From Fulvimarina manganoxydans (GTDB lineage: Bacteria; Pseudomonadota; Alphaproteobacteria; Rhizobiales; Rhizobiaceae), in NCBI RefSeq assembly GCF_900176465.1, contig NZ_FWXR01000013.1, forward strand, positions 1 through 64,000: a stretch of DNA of 64,000 nucleotides, written 5' to 3'. Position numbers and translations under genes: made by a program. The notes below the pieces were generated by a model, which saw only the letters and a list, made by a program, of their open reading frames with translations, was not told where the DNA came from and searched no databases. This document shows positions 10,665 through 19,451 of this stretch, piece by piece (position 1 is the stretch's first letter; the number at the start of each line of letters is the position of its first letter).

Positions 10665-12344
10665 TCAGCGAAGACGCCCAATGAAGCCGTCATGGCCCTG
10701 CAAGGCGATCCGTCCACCTTCGGCCCGCCCGCCAAAAAGGCCGCTTTCCGAATCTTGCGCGTTCAGGCCGTCCGGCAGGTCGAAGACCGTGGGCTCCTCG
10801 GACAGATTGAAGGCGCAGAGCCAGCGCTCGCCCTCATAGTCGCGCTCCATCGCCAACACGTCTCGCCCGGCGTCGAGGAACCGCAGCGAGCCTTTGACAA
10901 GCGCCGGTGTCCGGCGCCGAAACGCGATCAGCCGGCGATAGAAATTGAGGAGCGAATCCGGCGCGTCTTCGAGCTCGGAAACAGCGCGCTGCAGATGCTC
11001 GGTCGGGACGGGAAGCCAGGGCTCGGCTTCGGAAAAGCCGCCATTGCGGTTGTCCTTGGTCCAGACCATCGGTGTGCGGCAGCCGTCGCGGGTCTTGACG
11101 TCCGGCCAGAGCGCGATGCCGGATGGGTCGACCATCTTTTCGCGCGGAATATCGGCTTCGGTGAGGCCGAGCTCCTCGCCCTGATAGATGCAGACCGAAC
11201 CGCGCAGGGTCATGAGAATGCCGGCCGCCAGTTTCAGGACGTCGTCCGGCCGGTCATAGCCTTCGGTCCAGCGTGAGCCGTGGCGAACCACGTCGTGATT
11301 GGAGAACGCCCAGCAGGCCCAGCCATCGGGACCGGTCGCATCGAAACGCTCGATCACGCCGCGGATCGTCTCCGGCTTCGGGATGGCACCCGACAGGAAT
11401 TCGAAGGCGTAGCACATATGCAGCTTGTCGCCGCCGGAGGTGTACTCGCCCATCAGCTCGATGCCTGTGGTGCGCTCGCCGATCTCGCCGACGGCGACCG
11501 CGCCATACGCGTCGAGCATGGCGCGCATCTCTTTCAGGAAGCCGAGATTGTCCGGCCGGTTGCGGTCGTAGATGTGGTGCTGAAAATTGTAGGCGTCCGA
11601 GCGCGGCGTATAGATCTCCGACCGCATCGATCCCGGCAGCGGCGGATTGTCCCTCAACTGCGCGTCATGAAAGTAGAAATTCGCCGTATCGAGCCGGAAA
11701 CCGTCGACGCCGCGCTCCAGCCAGAAGCGCATTTCGCCCAACAGGGCTGCTCGGACATCCGGATTGTGGAAGTTGAGATCCGGCTGTTCGATCAGGAAGT
11801 TGTGGAAGTAATATTGGCGCCGCCGCGAGCTCCAGCGCCAGGCCGGGCCGGAAAAGACCGACAGCCAGTTGTTGGGCGGCGTGCCGTCCTCTTTCGGATC
11901 GGCCCAGACATACCAGTCGGCCTTCGGGTTGTCGCGGCTCTGCCGGCTTTCCTCGAACCAGGGATGCTGGTCGGAGGAATGGGAGATCACCTGGTCGATG
12001 ATGACCTTGAGGCAAAGGCGATGGGCCTTTTCCACCAAGGCGTCGAAATCGGCCAATGTCCCGAAGATCGGATCGACGTCGGTATAGTTCGCGACGTCGT
12101 AGCCGAAATCCTTCATGGGAGAAGTGAAAAAGGGTGAAATCCAGATCGCGTCGACGCCGAGAGAGGCGACGTGATCGAGGCGTTGGGTGATCCCTTTCAG
12201 ATCGCCGACGCCGTCGCCATTGGTGTCCTGATAGGAGCGCGGATAGATATGATAGATCACCGCGCCGCGCCACCAGTCGGGATCGACGCTCGGCCCCATG
12301 GCGGCGTTCGGATCGGCGGTCGTTCGTTTAAGGTCGTCCATCAA
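10665..12344 (-). CDS. aglA: Alpha-glucosidase, GH13 family (AglA type)
   Basis: A 559-residue cytoplasmic glycoside hydrolase expected to split imported alpha-glucosides such as maltose, trehalose-like sugars or sucrose. GH13 signatures are in order: the N-terminal strand AVIYHIYPRSYQD, region I near DQVISHSSDQH, nucleophile Asp219 in GFRLDT, acid/base Glu287 in VGEIGE, and transition-state Asp351 in FSNHD. There is no signal peptide. The start codon overlaps the stop of the acetyltransferase gene (ATGA), so translation is coupled. In Sinorhizobium, aglA sits in aglEFGAK in the same position; here the transporter proteins look more like ThuEFG. Confidence 0.9.
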   Translation of the reverse strand: MMDDLKRTTADPNAAMGPSVDPDWWRGAVIYHIYPRSYQDTNGDGVGDLKGITQRLDHVASLGVDAIWISPFFTSPMKDFGYDVANYTDVDPIFGTLADFDALVEKAHRLCLKVIIDQVISHSSDQHPWFEESRQSRDNPKADWYVWADPKEDGTPPNNWLSVFSGPAWRWSSRRRQYYFHNFLIEQPDLNFHNPDVRAALLGEMRFWLERGVDGFRLDTANFYFHDAQLRDNPPLPGSMRSEIYTPRSDAYNFQHHIYDRNRPDNLGFLKEMRAMLDAYGAVAVGEIGERTTGIELMGEYTSGGDKLHMCYAFEFLSGAIPKPETIRGVIERFDATGPDGWACWAFSNHDVVRHGSRWTEGYDRPDDVLKLAAGILMTLRGSVCIYQGEELGLTEADIPREKMVDPSGIALWPDVKTRDGCRTPMVWTKDNRNGGFSEAEPWLPVPTEHLQRAVSELEDAPDSLLNFYRRLIAFRRRTPALVKGSLRFLDAGRDVLAMERDYEGERWLCAFNLSEEPTVFDLPDGLNAQDSESGLFGGRAEGGRIALQGHDGFIGRLR

Positions 12345-12882
12345 AGGGCAGTCTCGAATGCGGGATGATAATGGATTTCGCCGGTTGGCGCCGGCGGCGT
12401 GATGACGAGGCGCTGCACATAATCCTCTGGCAGGCCGCGATAGGTGAGGCCGGCGCGATTCTCAAAGCCAAAGCGGGCGTAATAGGCCGGATCACCGATA
12501 AGGACGCAGCCTCGCGCGCCCATTTTACGGAGCCGGGCGAGGCCATCGCACACCAGGGCCGTGCCTATGCCTTCGCGCTGGCGGTCCGGCCACACCGAAA
12601 GGGGGCCAAGGCCGTACCAGCCCGCCTCGCCGCTCTCGATCGAAACGGGCGAAAAGGCGATATGGCCGAGGATCGGCTCATACCCGTCCGCCCCGTCCTC
12701 GCAGGCGACGAGCGACAGGCTGAGTGCGTCCGCCGCCCGCAAGGCGTCGATGATCGCGGCCTCCGTGCCGCTGGCATGGGGCGCTGCCTCGAAGGCGGCG
12801 TGAATCAATGCCCGGATGGCGTCGGCATCGCCTTCGGCCTCCACACGGATCGCGGCGGCGGGCGTTCGTGTCGCGGCAAGGC

Positions 12883-12886
<4 letters not shown>
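12341..12886 (-). CDS. GNAT family N-acetyltransferase (YhbS-like)
   Basis: A 181-residue GCN5-related acetyltransferase. The acetyl-CoA pyrophosphate loop is visible as RQREGIGTAL, preceded by the strand LGPLSVWPD and followed by VLIGDPAYYARFGF, a combination typical of the YhbS-like subgroup. It is inserted between the permease gene thuG and aglA with ATGA overlaps on both sides, so it is translated as part of the sugar operon. The acetyl acceptor is unknown. It may be a passenger or may acetylate a sugar or operon protein; the context alone does not decide. Confidence 0.85.
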
Positions 12887-13710
<824 letters not shown>

Positions 13711-13711
13711 G

Positions 13712-14707
13712 TCAGCGTCCTCCCCCGAGATCGAGCTTGGCCACCTTGATATAGAGAAGCGTGATCATTGCGATCACCAGGAAGAGGAAGGTCGAGGCGG
13801 CGGAGCCATAGGCGAATTTGTCGAATTGGAAGAGATTTTCCTGAGCGAAGACCGACATGGTCTTTGTGTCGGTGTTGTTGGGCGTCAGCACATAAATGAG
13901 GTCGAAGACGCGCAGAGCATCCAGCGCCCGGAAGATCACCGCCACGAGGATCGCCGGGCGGATCAGCGGCAACGTCACCTTCCAGAAGACTTCGACTGGA
14001 TGGATGCCGTCGATCTTGGCCGCCTCATAGACATCGCCCGGCACCATCTGAAGGCCGGCCAGGATGAGCAGCGCCATGAAGGGTGTCGTTTTCCAGACAT
14101 CCACGATGATCACGGCCCACATCGCCGTATCGGGATTGGCGGTCCAGGCAACCGGCGCCGAGATCAGGCCGACCGTCATCAGCATGTCGTTCAGGATGCC
14201 GAACTGGTCGTTCATCATCCAGGCCCACATCTTGGCCGAGACGATGGTCGGGATAGCCCAAGGGATCAGAACGGCGGCCCGAACGAAGCTGCGCCCCTTG
14301 AACTCGGCATTGAGGACGAGCGCGAAGACGAGGCCGAGAACGGTTTCGATGGAGACCGAAATGGCCGAATAATAGACGGTATTCCAGACGGCGTTCCACC
14401 ATTGCGAGTCGAAGAAGAGGCCAAAATACTCGCCTTCTCCATCGCCATAGTCGACATACTCATAATAGTTGCGAAGGCCGACCCATTCCGCGCCGGCGAT
14501 ATTGGACAGGCTCGCATTGGTGAAGGAGTAGTAGATGGTCTCGACGAGCGGCCATCCGGCGACGAGGGCGAGCACGATGAGCATCGGCGTCAGGAAGATC
14601 CAGGCCGAGCGCAGCCTCTGACGCGACAGCTTGGAGCGCGTGGCCGGACGCTTCTCCGCCGCCATCGCCTTGTCCGTCGGCGGCGCACCGATCGTCACAT
14701 TGGTCAT
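13712..14707 (-). CDS. thuF: Sugar ABC transporter permease (ThuF type)
   Basis: A 331-residue inner-membrane subunit of the MalF type with six predicted helices after a basic cytoplasmic N-terminus (about 1-35). The EAA motif is visible as YEAAKIDGIHPVEVFWKVTLP. The large periplasmic loop between helices 1 and 2 (ASLSNIAGAEWVGLRNYYEY) is normal for this family. A GGAGGTGT lies directly upstream of the ATG. The 194-bp gap to the binding-protein gene upstream is the only large gap in the operon, which is common where the binding protein is made in excess. Confidence 0.88.
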   Translation of the reverse strand: MTNVTIGAPPTDKAMAAEKRPATRSKLSRQRLRSAWIFLTPMLIVLALVAGWPLVETIYYSFTNASLSNIAGAEWVGLRNYYEYVDYGDGEGEYFGLFFDSQWWNAVWNTVYYSAISVSIETVLGLVFALVLNAEFKGRSFVRAAVLIPWAIPTIVSAKMWAWMMNDQFGILNDMLMTVGLISAPVAWTANPDTAMWAVIIVDVWKTTPFMALLILAGLQMVPGDVYEAAKIDGIHPVEVFWKVTLPLIRPAILVAVIFRALDALRVFDLIYVLTPNNTDTKTMSVFAQENLFQFDKFAYGSAASTFLFLVIAMITLLYIKVAKLDLGGGR

Positions 14708-14901
14708 CCGACACCTCCCACGCGGCCTGCGATTACTGCTCTCAAGCCCTTAGCCATTTGGCTGCGACAGCGTCCGGCACGCAGCTCGTCTCCATTCGCA
14801 TGAGGCCTTTCGCGATGATCTTCGCTCTTTAGCCGTCATGCTTGAGGATGGAGCCGCGCTTCAAATTGCCGGACGCAACGCCCTTACGGGTTTTCGAGCG
14901 C

Positions 14902-16164
14902 TTATTCCCAGCCGCTGCGCTTCAAGCGGCGCAGGCGCTTCTCGAGCTGGTCGAGATTGTCAGCCGCATTTCCGCGTCCGGCGAGCGTCTCGTTGACGGC
15001 TGTCCAGAATTCCTTGGAGACCTCGTTATACTGGCCCTTGGTCGGGGCGGACGGCCGCGGCACGGCGGTTGCGACCACCTCGTCCCAGCGCGCCACGATC
15101 GGTTGCGCCTCGGCGATCTCCGGGTCGTCGTATAGGCTCGGAATGGTGGGAAGGCGCGCGGTGGAAAGGGCGCGCTCCTTCTGGGATTGTTCCGATGTCA
15201 GGAAGCGGACGAGATCGATCGCCGCCTCTTGATGCTGGGAGTATTGGGACACCGCGAGATTCCAGCCGCCGAGGCAGGCGGCCGATTCGCCGGAGGCGCC
15301 GGCCGGCAGCGGCATCACGTCGAATTTGCCTTTCACCGCCGAATCGTCGCCCGCCGAAAGCGGATAGGCATAAGGCCAGTTGCGCATGAAGACGGCATTG
15401 CCCGTCTGCCAGACGCCGCGAGACTCTTCTTCCTTATAGGCAAGGACGCCTTCCGGGGCGATCGTGCCGACCCAGCCCTTGGCCATCTCGAGCGCCTGGG
15501 CCGCCTTTTCGTTGTTGATGGTGATTTCGCCTTCCGGGGAGACGATCTGGCCGCCGCCATTGGAGGCGACCCATTCGAGCCCGTCGCAGGTCAGACCCTC
15601 ATAGGGCGCACCCTGAAAGACGAAGCCGTTCATTTGCGCATTGCCGCCCTCGCGCTCCTTGTCCTGGATCTCCTTGGCGGTCTCGGCAAGCTCCGTCCAG
15701 GTTTTCGGCGGCTCCTTGCCGTATTTCTCGAGAAGATCGGTGCGGTAATAAAGGGCCGGAGCATCCGTATACATGGGGAAGGCGACGAGCTTGCCGTCGA
15801 CGGTCTGGGATTCGATCACCGAGGGCAGATGCTTGTCCACCCGGTCCGCCATCGCTTCGGAGAGATCGACGAGATTGGCCGCGAGTTGCGGGGCCCAGAT
15901 CACGTCGGTTCGATAGACGTCGATATCGGGGTTCTGCGCCGCCAGCCAAAGCCGGTACTGCCCGAACTGGTCGGTGGTCGAAGCCGGCATTTCAACGAGC
16001 TTGACCGTATGGCCGGTCTCCTCCTCGAACTTGGCCAGCTGAGAGCGCATCTCCTGCACATCCTGGCCGATCGAGCCGAGCGCGATGGACAATTCCACCG
16101 CTGAGGCCGGTATTGCCGCGACGAGCGCCGCGAGCGCGACACCGAAACCGAGCGCCTTTTTCAT
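14902..16164 (-). CDS. thuE: Periplasmic sugar-binding protein (ThuE type)
   Basis: A 420-residue extracellular solute-binding protein of the MalE/ThuE class that captures disaccharides (trehalose, maltose and sucrose in characterised ThuE) in the periplasm. A signal peptide MKKALGFGVALAALVAAIPASA is followed by the mature start VELSIALGS. Family features remembered from ThuE are visible: TDQFGQYRLWLAAQNPDIDV, YTDAPALYYR, and GVWQTGNAVFMRNWPYAY. The start at 16164 is chosen for the GGGAGGAAA ribosome site; upstream in-frame sequence is Arg-rich and lacks one. It is the first gene of thuEFG-GNAT-aglA-thuK. No LacI-type regulator (ThuR or AglR) is adjacent, which is unusual for these operons. 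Confidence 0.88.
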   Translation of the reverse strand: MKKALGFGVALAALVAAIPASAVELSIALGSIGQDVQEMRSQLAKFEEETGHTVKLVEMPASTTDQFGQYRLWLAAQNPDIDVYRTDVIWAPQLAANLVDLSEAMADRVDKHLPSVIESQTVDGKLVAFPMYTDAPALYYRTDLLEKYGKEPPKTWTELAETAKEIQDKEREGGNAQMNGFVFQGAPYEGLTCDGLEWVASNGGGQIVSPEGEITINNEKAAQALEMAKGWVGTIAPEGVLAYKEEESRGVWQTGNAVFMRNWPYAYPLSAGDDSAVKGKFDVMPLPAGASGESAACLGGWNLAVSQYSQHQEAAIDLVRFLTSEQSQKERALSTARLPTIPSLYDDPEIAEAQPIVARWDEVVATAVPRPSAPTKGQYNEVSKEFWTAVNETLAGRGNAADNLDQLEKRLRRLKRSGWE

Positions 16165-16595
16165 CGTTGGTTTCCTCCCACCCATTTCGTTGCGCATCCT
16201 TGCGAATGCCGGCGCGGGCCGGGTCCTCCTTCGGTCCCAAAGCGGCCTCCGCCTGTTCAAGGGAGTTTAGAAGATAGAACCCACGCCGCAAGGCGTTCTC
16301 TATCGTGCATTGCAGCATACGACTGGCGCGGCCCATGGAATTGAGTCCAGCTCAATCAGACCTTTAAGTGCAATTCTTGGTTTTTTTGCAGCGCCTTTTA
16401 CCACCGCGAGATCGCGAAAGTCTCGCTGAAGCGTGATGTCGAAAAAGCCGGCATTTGGTGCTTTCGACCGCTTTCGCGGCAGGCTGGGCTTGATTTTGTA
16501 GCGAATCGGGGGTCCCATATTCAAGACATTCTAGAGTGCCGGGAGCCTTCTCGATATCGAAGACGATATCCAAAGGCCGGCGAGGGCATTTGACC
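16165..16595. promoter_or_regulatory. Divergent control region between thuE and gbdR-type gene
   Basis: A 431-bp gene-free region holding promoters for the minus-strand sugar operon and the plus-strand regulator. ATTGAG at 16340-16345 and CTCAAT at 16351-16356 form a perfect inverted repeat with a 5-base centre, a possible operator. A T-rich run lies at about 16379-16387. No open frame here has protein character. Confidence 0.4.
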
Positions 16596-17645
16596 ATGGC
16601 CATGCAAAAGCATCGACCGGCGCCCTACAGTTCCGATCGTCCCGTGCGCCCGGCGCTTCGGGTCGGGTTTGTTCTCGCCAACAATTTCACCCTCTCAGCC
16701 TTCTCGCTCTTCGTCGACACGTTGCGCCTCGCCGCCGACGAGGGCGACCGCTCCCGTCCCATCCGGTGCACCTGGGCGGTCATGGCGCCACGTCCGGCAC
16801 CGATCCGCTCCAGTTGCGGCGTCGCGATCTCGCGCACCGCGCCGCTGACCGACCCGACCGAGTTCGATTATGTCGTCGTGGTCGGTGGTCTGTTGCATGG
16901 CGGGGAACAGGTCGACCGGGAGATCATCGACTATCTGCGGCGCTGCGACGAGGCGCAGGTGCCGCTTGTCGGGGTCTGCACCGGATCGTTCATTCTCTCG
17001 CGTGCAGGGCTGATGCGCGGGCGTCGATGCTGCGTCTCCTGGTTCCATGTGGAGGATTTCGCTGCGGAATTTCCGGACCAGACGCCGGATGCCGATCAGC
17101 TCTTCGTCGATGACGGCGATCGGATCACCTGCGCCGGTGGGGGCGGGGTGGCCGATCTCGCGGCCTTTCTCGTCCATCGCCATGTGGGTCTGACGGCGGC
17201 CCAGAAGAGCCTTCATGTGCTTCAGCTTCAGGATGCCCGTGCCGGCAGCGAGGCTCAACCCCATGGCGGGCCCGCGACGGTGGGAGACGCGCGCGTGCGC
17301 CGCGCGATCCTGCTGATGGAACAGCATATGTCGCATCCGATGTCGGTGGACGCGATCGCCTTGCGGCTCGGCCTGTCCGGCCGGCAGTTGGAGCGCCTTT
17401 GCCGTTCGGCGACCGGCCGCTCGCCTGCCTCCCTATACAGGCAAATCCGGCTCGATCATGCGCGCCGGCTGCTGGAGACGACCGGAAAATCCGTCACCGA
17501 CATCGCGATCGAGACCGGCTTTTGCGACGGCGCTCATTTCGCGCAAGTGTTCAGAGGCGCCTTCGGCTTCGCGCCCCGCGCCGCGCGTGCCCAGGCCGGT
17601 CTTGGACGTGGCCCCGTCATGCCCATCGAGGCTGCAAGCGGCTGA
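16596..17645 (+). CDS. gbdR: GlxA/AraC-family regulator of glycine betaine catabolism (GbdR type)
   Basis: A 349-residue transcriptional regulator. The N-terminal two thirds form a DJ-1/PfpI amidotransferase-like sensor domain (VGFVLANNFTLSAFSLFVDTLRLA, then VGVCTGSFILSRAGLMRG with the nucleophile-elbow Cys). The C-terminal 100 residues carry two AraC helix-turn-helix motifs, ending in VTDIAIETGFCDGAHFAQVF. This architecture is that of GbdR, SouR and CdhR, activators of betaine, sarcosine and carnitine catabolism in Pseudomonas. It lies directly upstream of, and in the same direction as, sarcosine oxidase and betaine demethylation genes, so regulation of that block by betaine or dimethylglycine is likely. 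The start at 16596 follows a GAGGG; the frame is open 60 bp further upstream. Confidence 0.85.
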   Translation: MAMQKHRPAPYSSDRPVRPALRVGFVLANNFTLSAFSLFVDTLRLAADEGDRSRPIRCTWAVMAPRPAPIRSSCGVAISRTAPLTDPTEFDYVVVVGGLLHGGEQVDREIIDYLRRCDEAQVPLVGVCTGSFILSRAGLMRGRRCCVSWFHVEDFAAEFPDQTPDADQLFVDDGDRITCAGGGGVADLAAFLVHRHVGLTAAQKSLHVLQLQDARAGSEAQPHGGPATVGDARVRRAILLMEQHMSHPMSVDAIALRLGLSGRQLERLCRSATGRSPASLYRQIRLDHARRLLETTGKSVTDIAIETGFCDGAHFAQVFRGAFGFAPRAARAQAGLGRGPVMPIEAASG

Positions 17646-17753
17646 AAACCGGCATTGCGGCGGTCCGATGATCTCTCGCGCAAGCGTTTGATCTGGCGCG
17701 CATTTATGCGTCAGGCGCGAAGATTTTGTGCAGTGCAGAAAATCGACATGATG

Positions 17754-17780
17754 TGTCGCCTTTCTCATTGAATTTGACGC
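17754..17780 (+). promoter_or_regulatory. Candidate AraC-type direct repeat upstream of soxB
   Basis: TGTCGCC (17754-17760) and TGACGC (17775-17780) are similarly oriented TGNCG half-sites 21 bp apart, two helical turns. They lie about 70 bp before the soxB start in the 201-bp gap after the regulator gene. Similar TGNCG half-sites are described for GbdR in Pseudomonas, though with shorter spacing. This is a weak proposal by eye. Confidence 0.25.
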
Positions 17781-17846
17781 TTCGACGAAAGAAGCGCTCC
17801 GCCACGTCATGCGATGTCAGATCAGGGTCATCGAAGGGGTCGGCTC

Positions 17847-19100
17847 ATGCGTCGTTTCTCCATTTCCGCGCTTCTCAAAGAGGCTGCGAACGGTCATCAG
17901 GGTTGGGAGCGCCAGTGGCGCGCGCCTGAGCCGAAGAAGGAATACGACGTCGTCATCGTTGGCGGCGGCGGACATGGGCTGGCGACGGCCTATTACCTTG
18001 CGACCGTCCACGGCATCACCAATGTCGCGGTCATCGAAAAGGGCTGGATCGGTGGTGGCAACACCGGCCGCAACACGACCATCATCCGCTCGAACTATCT
18101 CTTCGACGAGTCGGCGGCGCTCTACAATCACGCGGTCAATCTCTGGGAGGGGCTCTCCCAGGAGTTGAACTACAATGTGATGTTCTCCCAGCGCGGCGTC
18201 CTGATGCTCGCGCACAATCATCACGACGTCATCTCCTTCAAGCGCCACGTCTATGCGAACCGCCTGAACGGCGTCGACAATGAGTGGCTGACGCCGGAAG
18301 AGTGCAAGGAATATTGCCCGCCGCTGTCGATCTCGAAGGATATCCGCTATCCGGTTCTCGGTGGCGCGCTCCAGCGGCGCGGCGGCACAGCCCGCCACGA
18401 TGCGGTCGCCTGGGGCTATGCCCGCGGCGCCGACGCCCGGGGCGTCGACATCATCCAGAATTGCGAGGTCACCGGCCTTCAGCGCCATCATGACGGCTCG
18501 GTCAAGGCGGTCGAGACGACCAAGGGCGTCATCGGCACCAAGCGCGTCGGCGTCGTCGCGGCCGGTCACACCGGCGTCGTGATGAGCCGCTTCGGCCTGC
18601 GCATGCCGGTCGAGAGCGTGCCGCTGCAGGCGCTTGTCTCCGAGCCGGTGAAGCCGGTCTTCCCCTGCGTCGTCATGTCGAACGCGGTCCATGCCTATAT
18701 CTCGCAGTCGGACAAGGGCGAGCTGGTCATCGGCGCCGGCACGGATCAATATGTCTCCTACTCCCAACAGGGCGGCATCCAGATCATCAATCACACGCTG
18801 GATGCGATCTGCGAGCTGTTCCCGCAATTCACCCGCATGCGCATGCTGCGCTCCTGGGGTGGTATCGTCGACGTGACGCCGGATCGCTCGCCGATCCTCG
18901 GCAAGACGCCGATCCCCGGCCTCTTCGTCAATTGCGGCTGGGGCACCGGCGGCTTCAAGGCGACGCCCGGCTCGGGTCACGTCTTCGCCCACACCCTCGC
19001 CACCGGCGAGCCGCACAAGATCAACGAGCCCTTCAGTCTGGACCGGTTCCGCACCGGTTATCTGATCGACGAAGCGGCGGCTGCCGCCGTCGCCCACTGA
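17847..19100 (+). CDS. soxB: Sarcosine oxidase beta subunit
   Basis: A 417-residue FAD/FMN subunit of heterotetrameric sarcosine oxidase, which oxidises sarcosine to glycine plus formaldehyde or 5,10-methylene-tetrahydrofolate. The FAD-binding beta-alpha-beta motif is [19 protein letters not shown] (34-52). His184 in the motif ARHDAV is the candidate for covalent FMN attachment, and the C-terminus has the conserved [14 protein letters not shown]. The start is set at the second Met of the open frame because AAGGGG lies at the right distance. It is the first gene of soxBDAG; soxD follows after 30 bp. Length and motifs are normal. Confidence 0.93.
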   Translation: MRRFSISALLKEAANGHQGWERQWRAPEPKKEYDVVIVGGGGHGLATAYYLATVHGITNVAVIEKGWIGGGNTGRNTTIIRSNYLFDESAALYNHAVNLWEGLSQELNYNVMFSQRGVLMLAHNHHDVISFKRHVYANRLNGVDNEWLTPEECKEYCPPLSISKDIRYPVLGGALQRRGGTARHDAVAWGYARGADARGVDIIQNCEVTGLQRHHDGSVKAVETTKGVIGTKRVGVVAAGHTGVVMSRFGLRMPVESVPLQALVSEPVKPVFPCVVMSNAVHAYISQSDKGELVIGAGTDQYVSYSQQGGIQIINHTLDAICELFPQFTRMRMLRSWGGIVDVTPDRSPILGKTPIPGLFVNCGWGTGGFKATPGSGHVFAHTLATGEPHKINEPFSLDRFRTGYLIDEAAAAAVAH

Positions 19101-19130
19101 CCCGTCGCCCGAGACAAGGGACCGATTGCC

Positions 19131-19439
19131 ATGCTTCTGATCCGTTGCCCCTATTGCGGCGAGCGCCCCGAGGTGGAGTTCCATTGCGGCGGCGAGGCCC
19201 ACATCGCGCGGCCTGATACGCCGGCCGAGATGACCGACGCAGACTGGGCGAGCTTCCTCTACTACCGCACCAATCCCAAGGGGCTCCATGCCGAGCGCTG
19301 GGTTCACAATCACGGCTGCGGCCGCTGGTTCAACGCGCTGCGCGACACGGTCACGGACGCCTTCGTCCAGACCTATGAAATGGGAGCGCCGCGGCCCGAT
19401 GCCGGCAACGCCTCCTCGACCGCAACCAAGGCCGCCTGA
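19131..19439 (+). CDS. soxD: Sarcosine oxidase delta subunit
   Basis: A 102-residue zinc-binding structural subunit. The zinc site is visible as Cys6 and Cys9 in IRCPYCGERPEVEFHCGGEAH, together with the His/Cys pair of NHGCGRWFN near residues 61-65. YYRTNPKG and AERWVHN are hallmark blocks of the family. It sits between soxB and soxA, with 12 bp to soxA, in the standard B-D-A-G order. Confidence 0.93.
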   Translation: MLLIRCPYCGERPEVEFHCGGEAHIARPDTPAEMTDADWASFLYYRTNPKGLHAERWVHNHGCGRWFNALRDTVTDAFVQTYEMGAPRPDAGNASSTATKAA

Positions 19440-19451
19440 AGGATCGACGCC

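Noticed and set aside
17817-19313. 498-codon antisense frame over soxB and soxD
   Set aside because: The plus strand encodes intact SoxB and SoxD with cofactor motifs; the antisense frame shows no known features.
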